This document shows positions 1 through 7,301 of a DNA stretch of 11,366 nt, in pieces. A program made the position numbers and the translations under genes. The stretch's first letter is position 1, and every line of letters begins with the position of its first letter. The notes below the pieces were generated by a model that was not told the origin of the DNA, searched no databases, and was given only the letters and a program-made list of their open reading frames with translations. Source of the DNA: Geminicoccaceae bacterium (lineage in GTDB: Bacteria; Pseudomonadota; Alphaproteobacteria; Geminicoccales; Geminicoccaceae); NCBI GenBank assembly GCA_020446285.1, contig JAGREZ010000003.1, positions 1-11,366 on the forward strand, given 5' to 3'.

Positions 1-1660
1 GAAAAATAATCGTACCCGTTCCAGTTTCTGTACCCCGCTTCTTTTCGGTCTCCTTCTGTCGGCATTTCTCCCGCATGGTGAAAGCCGTGCGGAGGACTGG
101 GTCTATAATGTCCAGCCCGGTGACAGTGTCTGGAATGTCTCCAACCGGCATTTGCGCAATCCCGATCTCTGGGACAAGGTGCAGGAACGAAACGGTATCC
201 AGCGACCGCGTCACCTGCCCATAGGCTCGACCCTCCTCATTCCACGCGAGTGGCTGCGGGAGCGGCCCATGAGCGCGCGGCTCGAAGCGCCGAGCGGCGA
301 GGTTCTGCTGGCCTATGCCGACGGGACCAGTGAAAAGGCCGATGCGGGCGAGATCGACAATGCCGGCGACGTCATCCTGTCCACAGGGCAGGATGGTCGC
401 GTTTCGGTGATTCTCGGCGATGGTTCGACGCTGGATCTGGGGCCTGACAGTCGTCTCAGTTTCGTGCGCCTGTCGGCGCTTGGCGACGGATCCATTTCCG
501 ACATCGAGGTCAAGCTCGAATCCGGCACTACGGCGACGTTCTTCCCTACAAGCGCCCCCAATCCGGGCCGGTTCATTCTATGGACCAAGCCCGCCGTGAC
601 ATCGGTGCGTGGCACCGTGTTCCGGGTGGCGCTGGACGGAAGCGGCGATACGGCCCGAACCGAAGTGCTCGAGGGTGGCGTCGCCTTCACGGCAACCGGT
701 GAGGCTGTGATCATTCCCGCGTCCTTCGGCAGTACCGCCCGCATCGGGGAGCCGCCGATCGAACCCCGTCCCCTGCTCGTCGAACCCGATCTTTCCGGCG
801 TGTCGGCAACCATCGACCGGCTTCCGGCCACGATCCGGTTCGGATCTGTCGACGATGCCAGCGCCTACCGGGTGCAGGTTGCCCGTGACCGGACCGCGAC
901 CAGTGTGGTTCTCGATCGCCGGGTCGATGTCGCCGCGCTGGAAGGACTGGATCTGCCGGACGGAAATTACGAGCTTCGTGTTCGTGCGATCGATGCTCTC
1001 GGTCTTGAAGGGCTCGAAGCTGTCCGGCCATTCATGATCGATGTCAGGCCGTTCGCGCCGTCTCCCGTTCGCGAGGGGCGCTACCGTACCGGCGAGGACA
1101 TTCGTCTCGCCTGGGCCGGCGAGGAAGAAGACGTTTCCTACACCGTCGAACTGGCCGGTTCACCGGACATGGCCGATGCGCGGATCGTCGCGAACGGTGT
1201 CACGGCATCGGAAACGGTTCTCGACGGAACGCTGGAGCCGGGGCGCTACTACTGGCAGGTGGTCGCCAGCGACACTTCCGGAGACGAGAGCGAGCCGGGG
1301 GCTCCGGCCCATTTCGACGTCCTTCTGGCACCGTCTCCCGTCAACCTGTCGGCCGAAGAGGGCGCGAAAGGCCGGATCGATGTGTCATGGCCGGAACAGA
1401 ATCCCCGTTTCACCTATCGCATCGAGCTTTCGAGGTCGGAAAATTTCGAGGAGATCGAACGTACCTTCGAGGTGCGTGGCAACGAGGACAGCCTGCCGCG
1501 CCCGGCGCTTGGTACATGGTACATGCGTGCCCGCGCCATTGACGATGATGGCTATGCGGGACCGTTTGGCGAACCGGTGATGATCGAGATCGGGCCCCGA
1601 CCGCTCTGGGCGGTGATTTCCATCCCGACCGTTCTTGTTGCACTCGCGTTCCTGTTATGA
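1..1660 (+). CDS. LysM-FecR domain periplasmic protein (5'-partial)
   Basis: The frame is open from base 2 to the TGA at 1658-1660. Base 1 is G followed by AAA AAT AAT, so the start codon may straddle the window edge; I number from that assumed Met (about 553 residues). A basic N-terminus and hydrophobic stretch (FGLLLSAFL) ending near SRA-ED form a likely Sec signal peptide. Next comes a LysM domain (about residues 34-86, with a YNVQPGDSVW core), which in known proteins binds peptidoglycan. A FecR-type domain (about 120-240) contains VTSVRGTVFRV and TEVLEGGV. Two or three fibronectin-III-like beta-sandwich repeats follow (about 256-536, each with a tyrosine/tryptophan-rich end such as GRYYWQV). 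The last 19 residues are one hydrophobic helix ending at the stop. The protein is probably anchored in the inner membrane and faces the periplasm. The 4-bp overlap with the CHASE2 kinase gene suggests a shared signalling role (inference). The classic FecR partner, a TonB receptor/sigma factor pair, is absent here. Confidence 0.85.
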   Translation, partial: KNNRTRSSFCTPLLFGLLLSAFLPHGESRAEDWVYNVQPGDSVWNVSNRHLRNPDLWDKVQERNGIQRPRHLPIGSTLLIPREWLRERPMSARLEAPSGEVLLAYADGTSEKADAGEIDNAGDVILSTGQDGRVSVILGDGSTLDLGPDSRLSFVRLSALGDGSISDIEVKLESGTTATFFPTSAPNPGRFILWTKPAVTSVRGTVFRVALDGSGDTARTEVLEGGVAFTATGEAVIIPASFGSTARIGEPPIEPRPLLVEPDLSGVSATIDRLPATIRFGSVDDASAYRVQVARDRTATSVVLDRRVDVAALEGLDLPDGNYELRVRAIDALGLEGLEAVRPFMIDVRPFAPSPVREGRYRTGEDIRLAWAGEEEDVSYTVELAGSPDMADARIVANGVTASETVLDGTLEPGRYYWQVVASDTSGDESEPGAPAHFDVLLAPSPVNLSAEEGAKGRIDVSWPEQNPRFTYRIELSRSENFEEIERTFEVRGNEDSLPRPALGTWYMRARAIDDDGYAGPFGEPVMIEIGPRPLWAVISIPTVLVALAFLL

Positions 1661-3897
1661 AAAGCGGGACGGTCAGCCGACAGGACACCATTCTTTTCAT
1701 TCTGGTGATTGTCACGTTGACCGGACTTCTGGCCGCGTTCGGCCTGTCCAGCCGTCTCGACAACCGGATCTACGATCTGGTCGCCCGTGCCTGGACACCG
1801 CCCGAGGTGACCGATGTCGCCATTGTCACCATCGACGAACCAAGCCTGTTCGAACTCGGCCGTTTCCCGTGGTCCCGGCGTCTTCACGCGCGCCTCATCG
1901 ACCAGCTTGCCGAGGCCGGTGCGGCCGGGGTCGCATTCGACATCATCTTCACCGAACCGGACTGGGAGGATCTCGCCGGTGATCAGGTGTTCGCCGATTC
2001 CGTCGCATCCTTCGGCCGGGTGGTCATGCCGGTTTTCAGCGACGTTCGCATCAGTGGACAGCCGCCCGAGGAAATACGCCCGCTTCCACGACTGATCGAT
2101 GCCGGCGTGGGTCTCGGCCATGTGGAACTCGTGGTCGACGAGGATGGCATTGTCCGTCGCGTCCGGCGTTTTTCTGGACTGCCGCCGGCGCGGCATCCCT
2201 ATTTCGGTTCGGCGCTGCTCGACCGTGCGGTCGGCGCCGATGCGTTCGAGGTCGAGAATGACCCGCTCTATGAGAGATCGGTCCTGCTCGATGACGAATG
2301 GGCATTCATCCCCTATTCCGCACGCAATCGCTTCGATCACATGACATTCGCCGATGTCGTGCAGGGCCGGATATCGCCCGAGCGGCTGCGCGGCAAGCTC
2401 GTGCTGGTGGGTGCCACGGCATCCGGGCTCGGCTCGACTTTCTCCACGCCGCTCTCGGACAATGGCGTGCCAATGCCCGGGATCGTCCTGCACGCGCACA
2501 TGCTGCATGCGTTGAGCCACGACATCATCTGGCGCGAGCTTCAGCGGCCGGTCGCGGTCGCCGCACTCGTTCTGTTCGCTGCCGGTCTCGCGACCCTGAT
2601 CCTGCGTTCGCGCAAGCGATTCTTCGTGGCCCTTGCCGGTCTCGGTGCCTTGCTGGCGTTTTCGGCAGCCTGTCTGCAGCTTTTCGGAATCTGGATCCCG
2701 CCGGGCGCGGCAATGATCAGCACGATCGCGGCATTGATCGGCTGGAGTATCATCGTGCGGCAGGTCGAACGGGCGGCAGTCCGTGCCGAGCGTGAGCGGG
2801 CGGCAGTCACATTGCGCGCCATCGCCGATGCAGTCATCACGGTCGGCGCCGATGGCCGGGTCGACTATCTCAATCCGACCGCCGCGATGCTCACGGGATG
2901 GAGCAACGATGCGGCCTGTGGTCGTCTGCTGGTGGAGATCATCCGCCTGCGGTGTGAAAATGACGAACCGATCAATCTCGGCGACAGCGAACTGGATCGC
3001 CAGCGTGTCCGTGCCCGCCTGCGCAGCCGCGACGGCACCATGCACGAGATCCTCGTCTCCCGAGGCCAGATTTTCGACGAACGCGGGTTGCCGTCCGGGC
3101 ATGTCATCGTGCTGCATGACATTACCGAACAGGAGGAGGCGAGGAGGCTGTTCGAGGGAAGCGAGATCCGTCGCCGACAGCTCGAACGCGAGTTGCAGCA
3201 TGCCGGTCGCCTCAGCGCGGTCGGGCAGGTGTCGGCTTCCATCGCGCATGAGGTCAACCAGCCGCTCACGGCGCTCACGACCTATGCGTCGGTCGCGCGC
3301 CGGCTGGTCACCCGTGATGATCCCGCGAGCCAGGCGAGACTGCTCGAGGCCGTGCGCAAGATGGTCCAGCAGGCGGAGCGGGCGGCCCTGGTGATTCGCC
3401 GGCTGCGGCGCTTTTTCGAGAAGGATCGCGAGGAGGTCGGCCTGCATGACCTGACCGAGGTCGTCGACGAGGCCCTCGAACTGGCACTCATCGGTGCCAA
3501 CGGGCTCGACATTCACGTCAAGGTGGATCTGGATCGGAAGGTTCCGCCCGTTCCCTTCGATCGCATCCAGATCCAGCAGGTGATCGTCAATCTCGTCCGC
3601 AATGCCGTCGAGGCGGTCGCAGGGTGCAATCCGCGTGAAATCGAGATTGCCAGTCGCCTTCGCGGTGGCGATGTCGAGGTCAGGGTCGCTGATACGGGCT
3701 CCGGAATTTCGCCGGAGATCGCTGCCATCCTGTTCGAGCCGTTCAACAGTTCGAAGCCCGGTGGCATGGGGCTGGGTCTGTCGATCAGCCGGTCGATCAT
3801 CGAAGCCCATGGCGGTGAGCTTCGCGCGCGCCCGGGAGAGCAGGGCGGGGCCGTTTTCACGTTCAATCTGCCATTGCAGGTGAAGGTCGATGCTTGA
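1657..3897 (+). CDS. CHASE2-PAS sensor histidine kinase
   Basis: This 746-residue protein is an inner-membrane sensor kinase. In order it has TM1 (about 11-31), a periplasmic CHASE2 domain (about 32-290, with the typical FPWSRRLHARL and GVAFDIIFTEPD blocks), three TM helices (about 298-317, 322-345, 350-368), a PAS/PAC region (about 380-495), HisKA and HATPase_c. The phosphorylated His is H531 in IAHEVNQPLTAL, the FixL/DctB-type box. The ATP site shows the N box (NLVRNAVEAV, 645-654), the G1 box (DTGSGIS, from 679) and the G2 box (GGMGLGLS, from 702). All catalytic motifs look intact, so it should be active. CHASE2 is a known extracellular sensory domain, but its ligand is generally unknown. 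The ATG overlaps the upstream stop as ATGA and has no clear Shine-Dalgarno sequence, so translation is probably coupled to the FecR-domain gene. The next gene, a FixJ-type regulator, is its likely partner. Confidence 0.93.
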   Translation: MKSGTVSRQDTILFILVIVTLTGLLAAFGLSSRLDNRIYDLVARAWTPPEVTDVAIVTIDEPSLFELGRFPWSRRLHARLIDQLAEAGAAGVAFDIIFTEPDWEDLAGDQVFADSVASFGRVVMPVFSDVRISGQPPEEIRPLPRLIDAGVGLGHVELVVDEDGIVRRVRRFSGLPPARHPYFGSALLDRAVGADAFEVENDPLYERSVLLDDEWAFIPYSARNRFDHMTFADVVQGRISPERLRGKLVLVGATASGLGSTFSTPLSDNGVPMPGIVLHAHMLHALSHDIIWRELQRPVAVAALVLFAAGLATLILRSRKRFFVALAGLGALLAFSAACLQLFGIWIPPGAAMISTIAALIGWSIIVRQVERAAVRAERERAAVTLRAIADAVITVGADGRVDYLNPTAAMLTGWSNDAACGRLLVEIIRLRCENDEPINLGDSELDRQRVRARLRSRDGTMHEILVSRGQIFDERGLPSGHVIVLHDITEQEEARRLFEGSEIRRRQLERELQHAGRLSAVGQVSASIAHEVNQPLTALTTYASVARRLVTRDDPASQARLLEAVRKMVQQAERAALVIRRLRRFFEKDREEVGLHDLTEVVDEALELALIGANGLDIHVKVDLDRKVPPVPFDRIQIQQVIVNLVRNAVEAVAGCNPREIEIASRLRGGDVEVRVADTGSGISPEIAAILFEPFNSSKPGGMGLGLSISRSIIEAHGGELRARPGEQGGAVFTFNLPLQVKVDA

Positions 3898-4522
3898 GGA
3901 ACAATCGGATCCGATCGATGTCATCGTGGTTGATGATGACGAGGCCGTCAGGGACTCGCTGACACTGTTGCTGGAATCCGAGGGCATCGAGGCTCATGCC
4001 CTGGCATCGGGCGACGAATTGCTGGACGGTCTCGACAGACTGCAGCACGGGCTCATCCTGCTCGACATTCGCATGCCGGGAACCAACGGTCTCGAAGTCC
4101 TGCGGCTTCTCGGCGAGCGTGCTCCCGAGCGGGTCGTCATCATGATTACCGGCCATGGCGACGTCTCGATGGCCGTGCGGGCGATGCGTCTCGGCGCAGT
4201 CGACTTCATCGAGAAACCCTTCGTCGACAGCCGCATCCTCGACGCCGTGCGCACGGCGCGCCAGACCGCTGCCGAACGCCGTTCGGACGCACGGATGCGG
4301 GATCACGCGAAGGTGTTGATGGGCAGGCTCACGCCGCGTGAGTCGGAAATCATGGCACTGGTGGTTGCCGGACACCCGACCAAGGTGATTGCGGCCGATC
4401 TCGACATAAGCCCGAGGACCGTCGAGATCCATCGCCAGCGGATCATCCAGAAAACCGAGGTCCGGAGCCTGTCACAACTGGTACGCCTTGCCCTGGCGGC
4501 CGAAGTCAAGGTGGAGTGGTAG
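3890..4522 (+). CDS. FixJ-family response regulator (REC + LuxR-type HTH)
   Basis: This 210-residue protein has a receiver domain and a LuxR/FixJ-type helix-turn-helix output domain. The receiver (about 10-125) has the acidic pocket D15-D16-D17, phosphoacceptor D59 in LLDIRMPG, T87 in MITGHGD and K109 in FIEKP, so all residues needed for phosphorylation are present. The output domain (about 143-205) begins LTPRESEIMALVVAG and contains KVIAADLDISPRTVEIHRQRI, the signature of this DNA-binding family. The ATG lies inside the last codons of the kinase gene (8-bp overlap), with GAAGG just upstream, so the two are almost certainly co-transcribed and form a cognate pair. It probably activates transcription of unknown targets when phosphorylated. 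FixJ itself controls nitrogen-fixation or microaerobic genes, but the kinase here has a CHASE2 periplasmic sensor instead of a haem PAS, so the name fixJ should not be transferred. Confidence 0.93.
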   Translation: MLEEQSDPIDVIVVDDDEAVRDSLTLLLESEGIEAHALASGDELLDGLDRLQHGLILLDIRMPGTNGLEVLRLLGERAPERVVIMITGHGDVSMAVRAMRLGAVDFIEKPFVDSRILDAVRTARQTAAERRSDARMRDHAKVLMGRLTPRESEIMALVVAGHPTKVIAADLDISPRTVEIHRQRIIQKTEVRSLSQLVRLALAAEVKVEW

Positions 4523-4546
4523 GCCCGCCGGGTCTGACGGCGGGTG
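4523..4546. terminator. GC-rich hairpin in a convergent gap
   Basis: CCCGCCG (4524-4530) pairs perfectly with CGGCGGG (4538-4544) around a 7-base loop, with a possible extra G-T pair outside. It starts right after the response-regulator stop codon (4522) and lies in the 33-bp gap before the stop of the convergent UPF0280 gene. That position suits a two-way transcription stop or 3'-end stabiliser. Neither strand has a T-run after the stem, so it is not a textbook intrinsic terminator. Confidence 0.5.
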
Positions 4547-4555
4547 TACGGGTAT

Positions 4556-5395
4556 TCAGCCTGCGGCGAGCATTCCGCGCGGGTCGACGAGCCTTGTTTC
4601 CCTGCCGAGAAAGAGTGCCGCTGCCTCGATCCGTCCTTCATCCACCAGATGTCTCGCCCGCACTTCGCCACGATCCAGCGCAGCTTCGATCTTCGCTCTC
4701 GACAATGGAGGAACCCCGACTGTCACGGCCATATCGCCGAGGTCGCTGTCAGGTAAGAGATCGCGGGCCGGTCTGCGGACGATGGCGGGATCGTCGATGT
4801 TGACGGCGTTCGCGACAAGGGTTGCGGCGACATCGGCCGTTGCCGCCGTGCGCGCCAGCACGGTGACGGAATCGGCGATGCCGAACGAGAATGAGCGCCC
4901 GCGCCAGCCGCTCGTGGCAACGCCGCGGACATGCGATCCGGCATCGATGCGGATGAGTCCGTCGACCGCCGGTGCGGCAATATTGCCAACGAGCGCCAGC
5001 CGCATGGAGGTTCCGGGGTTGAGGTGGATGGCAATGTCGCCGCCATTGTTGACAAAGGCCCGGCGCAACCGGGTGTTCCGGGCGATCTGTTCGAGCATGT
5101 AGTCCGCGACCGCTCCGGCGACTGCCGCCATCGGTGTCACGAATTCGTCGGCAAAGGGCAATGCCGCCTCGTACATGCGCCTTGCGACCCGACCCGACAG
5201 TGTCGGGGGCGGCTTGTCGATTTCTATCTTGCGTCGAAGTGTTTCAAGCTCGTCCGCCAGTGACGGGAGAATGGGCGGGAATGCCTTTCGTGCTCGAACT
5301 TCGGCGCGCGAAAGCTCTTTGGCATCGCCGTCGCATCCGAGCCGAAGGCCGATGGGTCCGGCATGAAGTTCAAAAGACCGGGAAAAACCTGACAT
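4556..5395 (-). CDS. UPF0280 family protein (ApbE-like fold)
   Basis: This 279-residue protein matches my memory of the UPF0280 family, which belongs to the ApbE-like superfamily; ApbE transfers FMN to proteins, but the UPF0280 reaction is not established. Visible family blocks are ARRMYEAALPFADEFVTPMAAVAGAVAD (about 131-158 as a region, with the core FVTPMAAVAG), VNNGGDIAIHL, GVATSGWRGRSFSFGIADSV and ADVAATLVANAVN. The NNGGD stretch resembles the N-x-GGD block of ApbE. There is no signal peptide or membrane segment, so it should be cytoplasmic. An in-frame TGA lies immediately upstream of the ATG at 5393-5395, so no longer start is possible; no strong Shine-Dalgarno sequence is seen. It stands alone, convergent with the regulator operon and divergent from the DUF1127 gene, so its neighbours give no clue to substrate. 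Confidence 0.85.
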   Translation of the reverse strand: MSGFSRSFELHAGPIGLRLGCDGDAKELSRAEVRARKAFPPILPSLADELETLRRKIEIDKPPPTLSGRVARRMYEAALPFADEFVTPMAAVAGAVADYMLEQIARNTRLRRAFVNNGGDIAIHLNPGTSMRLALVGNIAAPAVDGLIRIDAGSHVRGVATSGWRGRSFSFGIADSVTVLARTAATADVAATLVANAVNIDDPAIVRRPARDLLPDSDLGDMAVTVGVPPLSRAKIEAALDRGEVRARHLVDEGRIEAAALFLGRETRLVDPRGMLAAG

Positions 5396-5432
5396 TCATA
5401 ACACGATCTGTTGCCGGAACGAGCCATGTTTT

Positions 5433-5448
5433 ATTGCAATGCAGCAAT
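5433..5448. promoter_or_regulatory. Inverted repeat ATTGC-N6-GCAAT, candidate operator
   Basis: ATTGC (5433-5437) and GCAAT (5444-5448) form a perfect 5-bp inverted repeat with a 6-base spacer. It lies in the 145-bp divergent region between the UPF0280 gene (start 5395, - strand) and the DUF1127 gene (start 5541, + strand). It stands in a locally AT-rich patch, unlike the GC-rich surroundings. The size and symmetry suit a dimeric regulator. The even spacing does not fit the classical LysR T-N11-A rule, so I name no family. Confidence 0.35.
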
Positions 5449-5540
5449 GAGAAGTATGGCATTCCGGACGGCCCCCCGAAAGCCATATTGTCATTTGTGC
5501 ATCGGACCTGCGGTGTGAACCGAGTTTTCGGAGAATTCAA

Positions 5541-5792
5541 ATGAGCTATGCTCTCGTCAATCCTTTCAGTACCCTTCGCCTCATGAGCGACGTCATCACC
5601 GGACGTTCCGGCAGCCGCCTCGCCGATACCTTCCGCGAGTGGCGCGATCGCCGTGCGGCCTACCGTGCGACCGTGGACGAGCTGTCCCGTCTCGATGATC
5701 GCGAGCTCGATGATCTCGGCATCAGCCGTTGCGACATCTATCGCATCGCCGAGGAAGCCGCCGCGACCGACCACCGTATCCACCGCGCCTGA
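5541..5792 (+). CDS. DUF1127 domain small protein
   Basis: This 83-residue protein ends in a DUF1127 (YjiS-like) domain. The arginine-rich helix FREWRDRRAAYRATVDELSR is followed by LDDRELDDLGISRCDI, the family hallmark. The domain covers about residues 32-72. The preceding 30 residues are poorly conserved, making the protein somewhat longer than the usual 45-75 residues. The start at 5541 is supported by CGGAGA (5529-5534) at good spacing; an internal ATG at 5583 has no comparable site. Some alphaproteobacterial DUF1127 proteins, for example CcaF1 of Rhodobacter sphaeroides, bind RNA and affect RNA turnover and stress responses. Whether this one does is inference from family and its basic helix. 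It appears monocistronic. A short T-run (5796-5800) follows the stop, preceded only by a weak 4-bp stem, so a terminator is uncertain. Confidence 0.88.
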   Translation: MSYALVNPFSTLRLMSDVITGRSGSRLADTFREWRDRRAAYRATVDELSRLDDRELDDLGISRCDIYRIAEEAAATDHRIHRA

Positions 5793-5862
5793 CGGTTTTT
5801 CTTCAGGGGCACGGACACTCTCCTTGATGCGCGAGTGATCGTGTCATGCTAGCCCTCTTCCT

Positions 5863-5878
5863 GACAGCATGTGCTGTC
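5863..5878. promoter_or_regulatory. 7-bp inverted repeat upstream of the aldolase gene
   Basis: GACAGCA (5863-5869) and TGCTGTC (5872-5878) are perfect complements separated by TG. They lie 20 bases before the preferred aldolase ATG (5899) and just before its Shine-Dalgarno sequence. An outer CATGCT copy (5845-5850) is also inverted relative to AGCATG (5866-5871). The near-palindrome suits an operator for a dimeric repressor. With only a 2-base spacer it is less likely to act as an RNA hairpin. The binding protein is unknown, as no regulator gene is adjacent. Confidence 0.45.
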
Positions 5879-5898
5879 TTGCAAGGGGGAGAGCGAAA

Positions 5899-6684
5899 AT
5901 GTCGGGTGGTAGCAGGATGCGCGAACGGATGGAGGCGGGTGAGGTGCTTCTGGGCATCGGAACCCGCCTGGCCCGTTCGACGGAAATCGCGGCTCTGGCG
6001 GCGGTGAGTGGCATGGACTGGCTGTTCATCGACATGGAGCACAACCCGATCACGGCCGATTTCGCGTCCGAACTGTCGGTCGCGGCGGCGCGGGCCGGTG
6101 TCACGCCACTCGTGCGCGTGCCCGGCAAATCGCCTGAAATCGCATCGAGGCTGCTTGATGCCGGTGCGGCCGGCATCGTCGTGCCACATGTCGACAGGGT
6201 CGAGGAAATCAGGCCGTTCATCGAGCGTTGCCGTTTCGCACCCGAAGGGCGTCGTTCGCTTGGCGGCGTGCTGCCGCAACTCGACTATATGGCCCTGCCG
6301 GCCAACGAGGCCATGGCGAGAGCGAACAGGGAAACGCTCATCTGTCCGATGATCGAAAGTCCCGAAGCGGTCGAAAACGCGCGCGCGATTGCAGCCGAGC
6401 CCGGTGTCGATCTGCTTCTTTTCGGCACAAACGACCTCGCCATCGAAATGGGCATTCCCGGTGAGCTCGATCATCCGCGTATCGAGGAAGCCTATCGCAC
6501 CGTGATCGACGCCGCGCGTGCCGAGGGCAAACATGTCGGCATGGGCGGGGTCTATACGAAAGATCTGCTCGAACGCTATCTCGGGCTCGGTTTCGGCTTT
6601 GCCCTTCTCGGTGCTGATCTGTCCTTCGTCCTGCAGGGCTTCCGCAATCAGGTTGCGCTCGCGCGTTCCATACTCGACGGCTGA
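5899..6684 (+). CDS. HpcH/HpaI-family aldolase
   Basis: This 261-residue cytoplasmic protein belongs to the metal-dependent class II HpcH/HpaI aldolase/citrate-lyase family. These enzymes reversibly join or split 2-oxo acids (pyruvate type) and aldehydes. Family catalytic positions are present: E47-H48 in FIDMEHN (H48 as base-assisting His), R73 in LVRVPG (binds the 2-oxo acid), E153 in PMIESPEA and D179 in FGTNDLA (metal ligands). HpaI-type enzymes often have GPxDL where this one has GTNDL. I chose ATG 5899 because AAGGGGGA (5883-5890) lies 8 bases upstream. An in-frame ATG at 5869 falls inside an inverted repeat, lacks a ribosome site and would add 10 non-conserved residues. The gene stands alone, and its stop lies 4 bp from the convergent coaD stop. 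The exact substrate cannot be told; hydroxy-oxo-heptanedioate is only one possibility. Confidence 0.9.
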   Translation: MSGGSRMRERMEAGEVLLGIGTRLARSTEIAALAAVSGMDWLFIDMEHNPITADFASELSVAAARAGVTPLVRVPGKSPEIASRLLDAGAAGIVVPHVDRVEEIRPFIERCRFAPEGRRSLGGVLPQLDYMALPANEAMARANRETLICPMIESPEAVENARAIAAEPGVDLLLFGTNDLAIEMGIPGELDHPRIEEAYRTVIDAARAEGKHVGMGGVYTKDLLERYLGLGFGFALLGADLSFVLQGFRNQVALARSILDG

Positions 6685-6690
6685 ACCGTC
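6676..6690. terminator. Short hairpin spanning two convergent stop codons
   Basis: GACGG (6676-6680) pairs perfectly with CCGTC (6686-6690) around the loop CTGAA. The stem-loop covers the aldolase stop (6682-6684) and touches the coaD stop (6689-6691). It is small, and only a weak ATTT follows on the + strand, so it may be chance. It is listed because no other 3'-end signal fits in the 4-bp gap. Confidence 0.25.
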
Positions 6691-7201
6691 ATTTGGCGCG
6701 GATGCGGGCGAGTTCCCTGAGCACGCGTGGCGAAACGAAACTCGAGACATTGCCGCCGAGCTTGTCAATCTCCTTGACGAAGCGCGAGGAGATGAACTGG
6801 TTGGTTTCCGACGCCATGAGAAAGCAGGTCTCGACCTTCGGGTTGAGGCGCTTGTTGTTGGCCGCCATCTGGAATTCATATTCGAAATCGGAGACGGCAC
6901 GCAGGCCGCGGACGATGACGTCGGCCTGATTGTCGGCGGCGAACTGGACGAGCAGGTTCTCGAACGGCTTGACCTCGATTCGCGTGCCGTTGGTGGCGTT
7001 GGCGGCCATGAGGCCGTCAATGTCGGCCTCGACCATCGCCGTTCGTTCCGGCAGCGTGAAGAGCGGGTCCTTGCCCGCATTGATGGCGACCCCGACGATC
7101 AACCTGTCCACGAGCACGGTGGCACGCCGGATGACGTCGAGATGCCCGTTGTGGATGGGATCGAACGTCCCCGGATAGATACCTGTTCTGATCCGCTGCA
7201 T
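6689..7201 (-). CDS. coaD: Pantetheine-phosphate adenylyltransferase (CoaD)
   Basis: This 170-residue protein carries out the fourth step of coenzyme A synthesis: it transfers AMP from ATP to 4'-phosphopantetheine, giving dephospho-CoA and pyrophosphate in the cytoplasm. Family motifs are clear. GIYPGTFDPIHNGHLDVI near the N-terminus holds the nucleotide-binding T/HxGH site. VRGLRAVSDFEYEFQMA is the central conserved block, and ISSRFVKEIDKLGGNVSSFV is the C-terminal ISSxxxK/R motif. The length fits the family (about 160-170 residues). The ATG at 7199-7201 is placed right before the conserved RIRTGIYPGTFDP start, with GGGG eight bases upstream. The frame is open further upstream, but that stretch lacks conservation and runs into the alpha/beta hydrolase gene. 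It is an essential housekeeping gene, here not grouped with other CoA genes. Confidence 0.96.
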   Translation of the reverse strand: MQRIRTGIYPGTFDPIHNGHLDVIRRATVLVDRLIVGVAINAGKDPLFTLPERTAMVEADIDGLMAANATNGTRIEVKPFENLLVQFAADNQADVIVRGLRAVSDFEYEFQMAANNKRLNPKVETCFLMASETNQFISSRFVKEIDKLGGNVSSFVSPRVLRELARIRAK

Positions 7202-7234
7202 TGACAAAAACCCCGGCCTTCGCTGTTGCGATGC

Positions 7235-7262
7235 AGCATAATCCCGCGACGCCGATTCGCAA
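7235..7262 (-). promoter_or_regulatory. Possible sigma-70-type promoter for coaD
   Basis: Read on the - strand, TTGCGA (7257-7262) and TATGCT (7235-7240) are separated by 16 bases and lie 34 bp before the coaD start. Both boxes match the housekeeping consensus only partly. The surrounding 100-bp gap between the hydrolase stop and coaD contains an AT-rich stretch (about 7270-7335), unlike the flanking genes. The alternative is that coaD is read through from the hydrolase gene. Confidence 0.3.
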
Positions 7263-7301
7263 GTCACCCGATTTTGCATACTTAAGGTAGAAAATATGTG
7301 A

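Noticed and set aside
152..1660. Start of the FecR-domain gene at TTG 152
   Set aside because: The frame continues upstream through the LysM core and a signal peptide to the window edge, so the true start is at or before base 1.
1552..3987. Very long - strand open frame (811 codons) opposite the sensor kinase gene
   Set aside because: The protein is Asp/Arg/His/Gln-rich with no domain, signal or helix pattern, and it exactly shadows a clearly coding CHASE2 kinase. GC-rich codon bias readily opens this antisense frame.
5782..5800. Intrinsic terminator after the DUF1127 gene
   Set aside because: There is a T-run (5796-5800), but the only stem directly before it is 4 bp (ACCG/CGGT), too weak to call.
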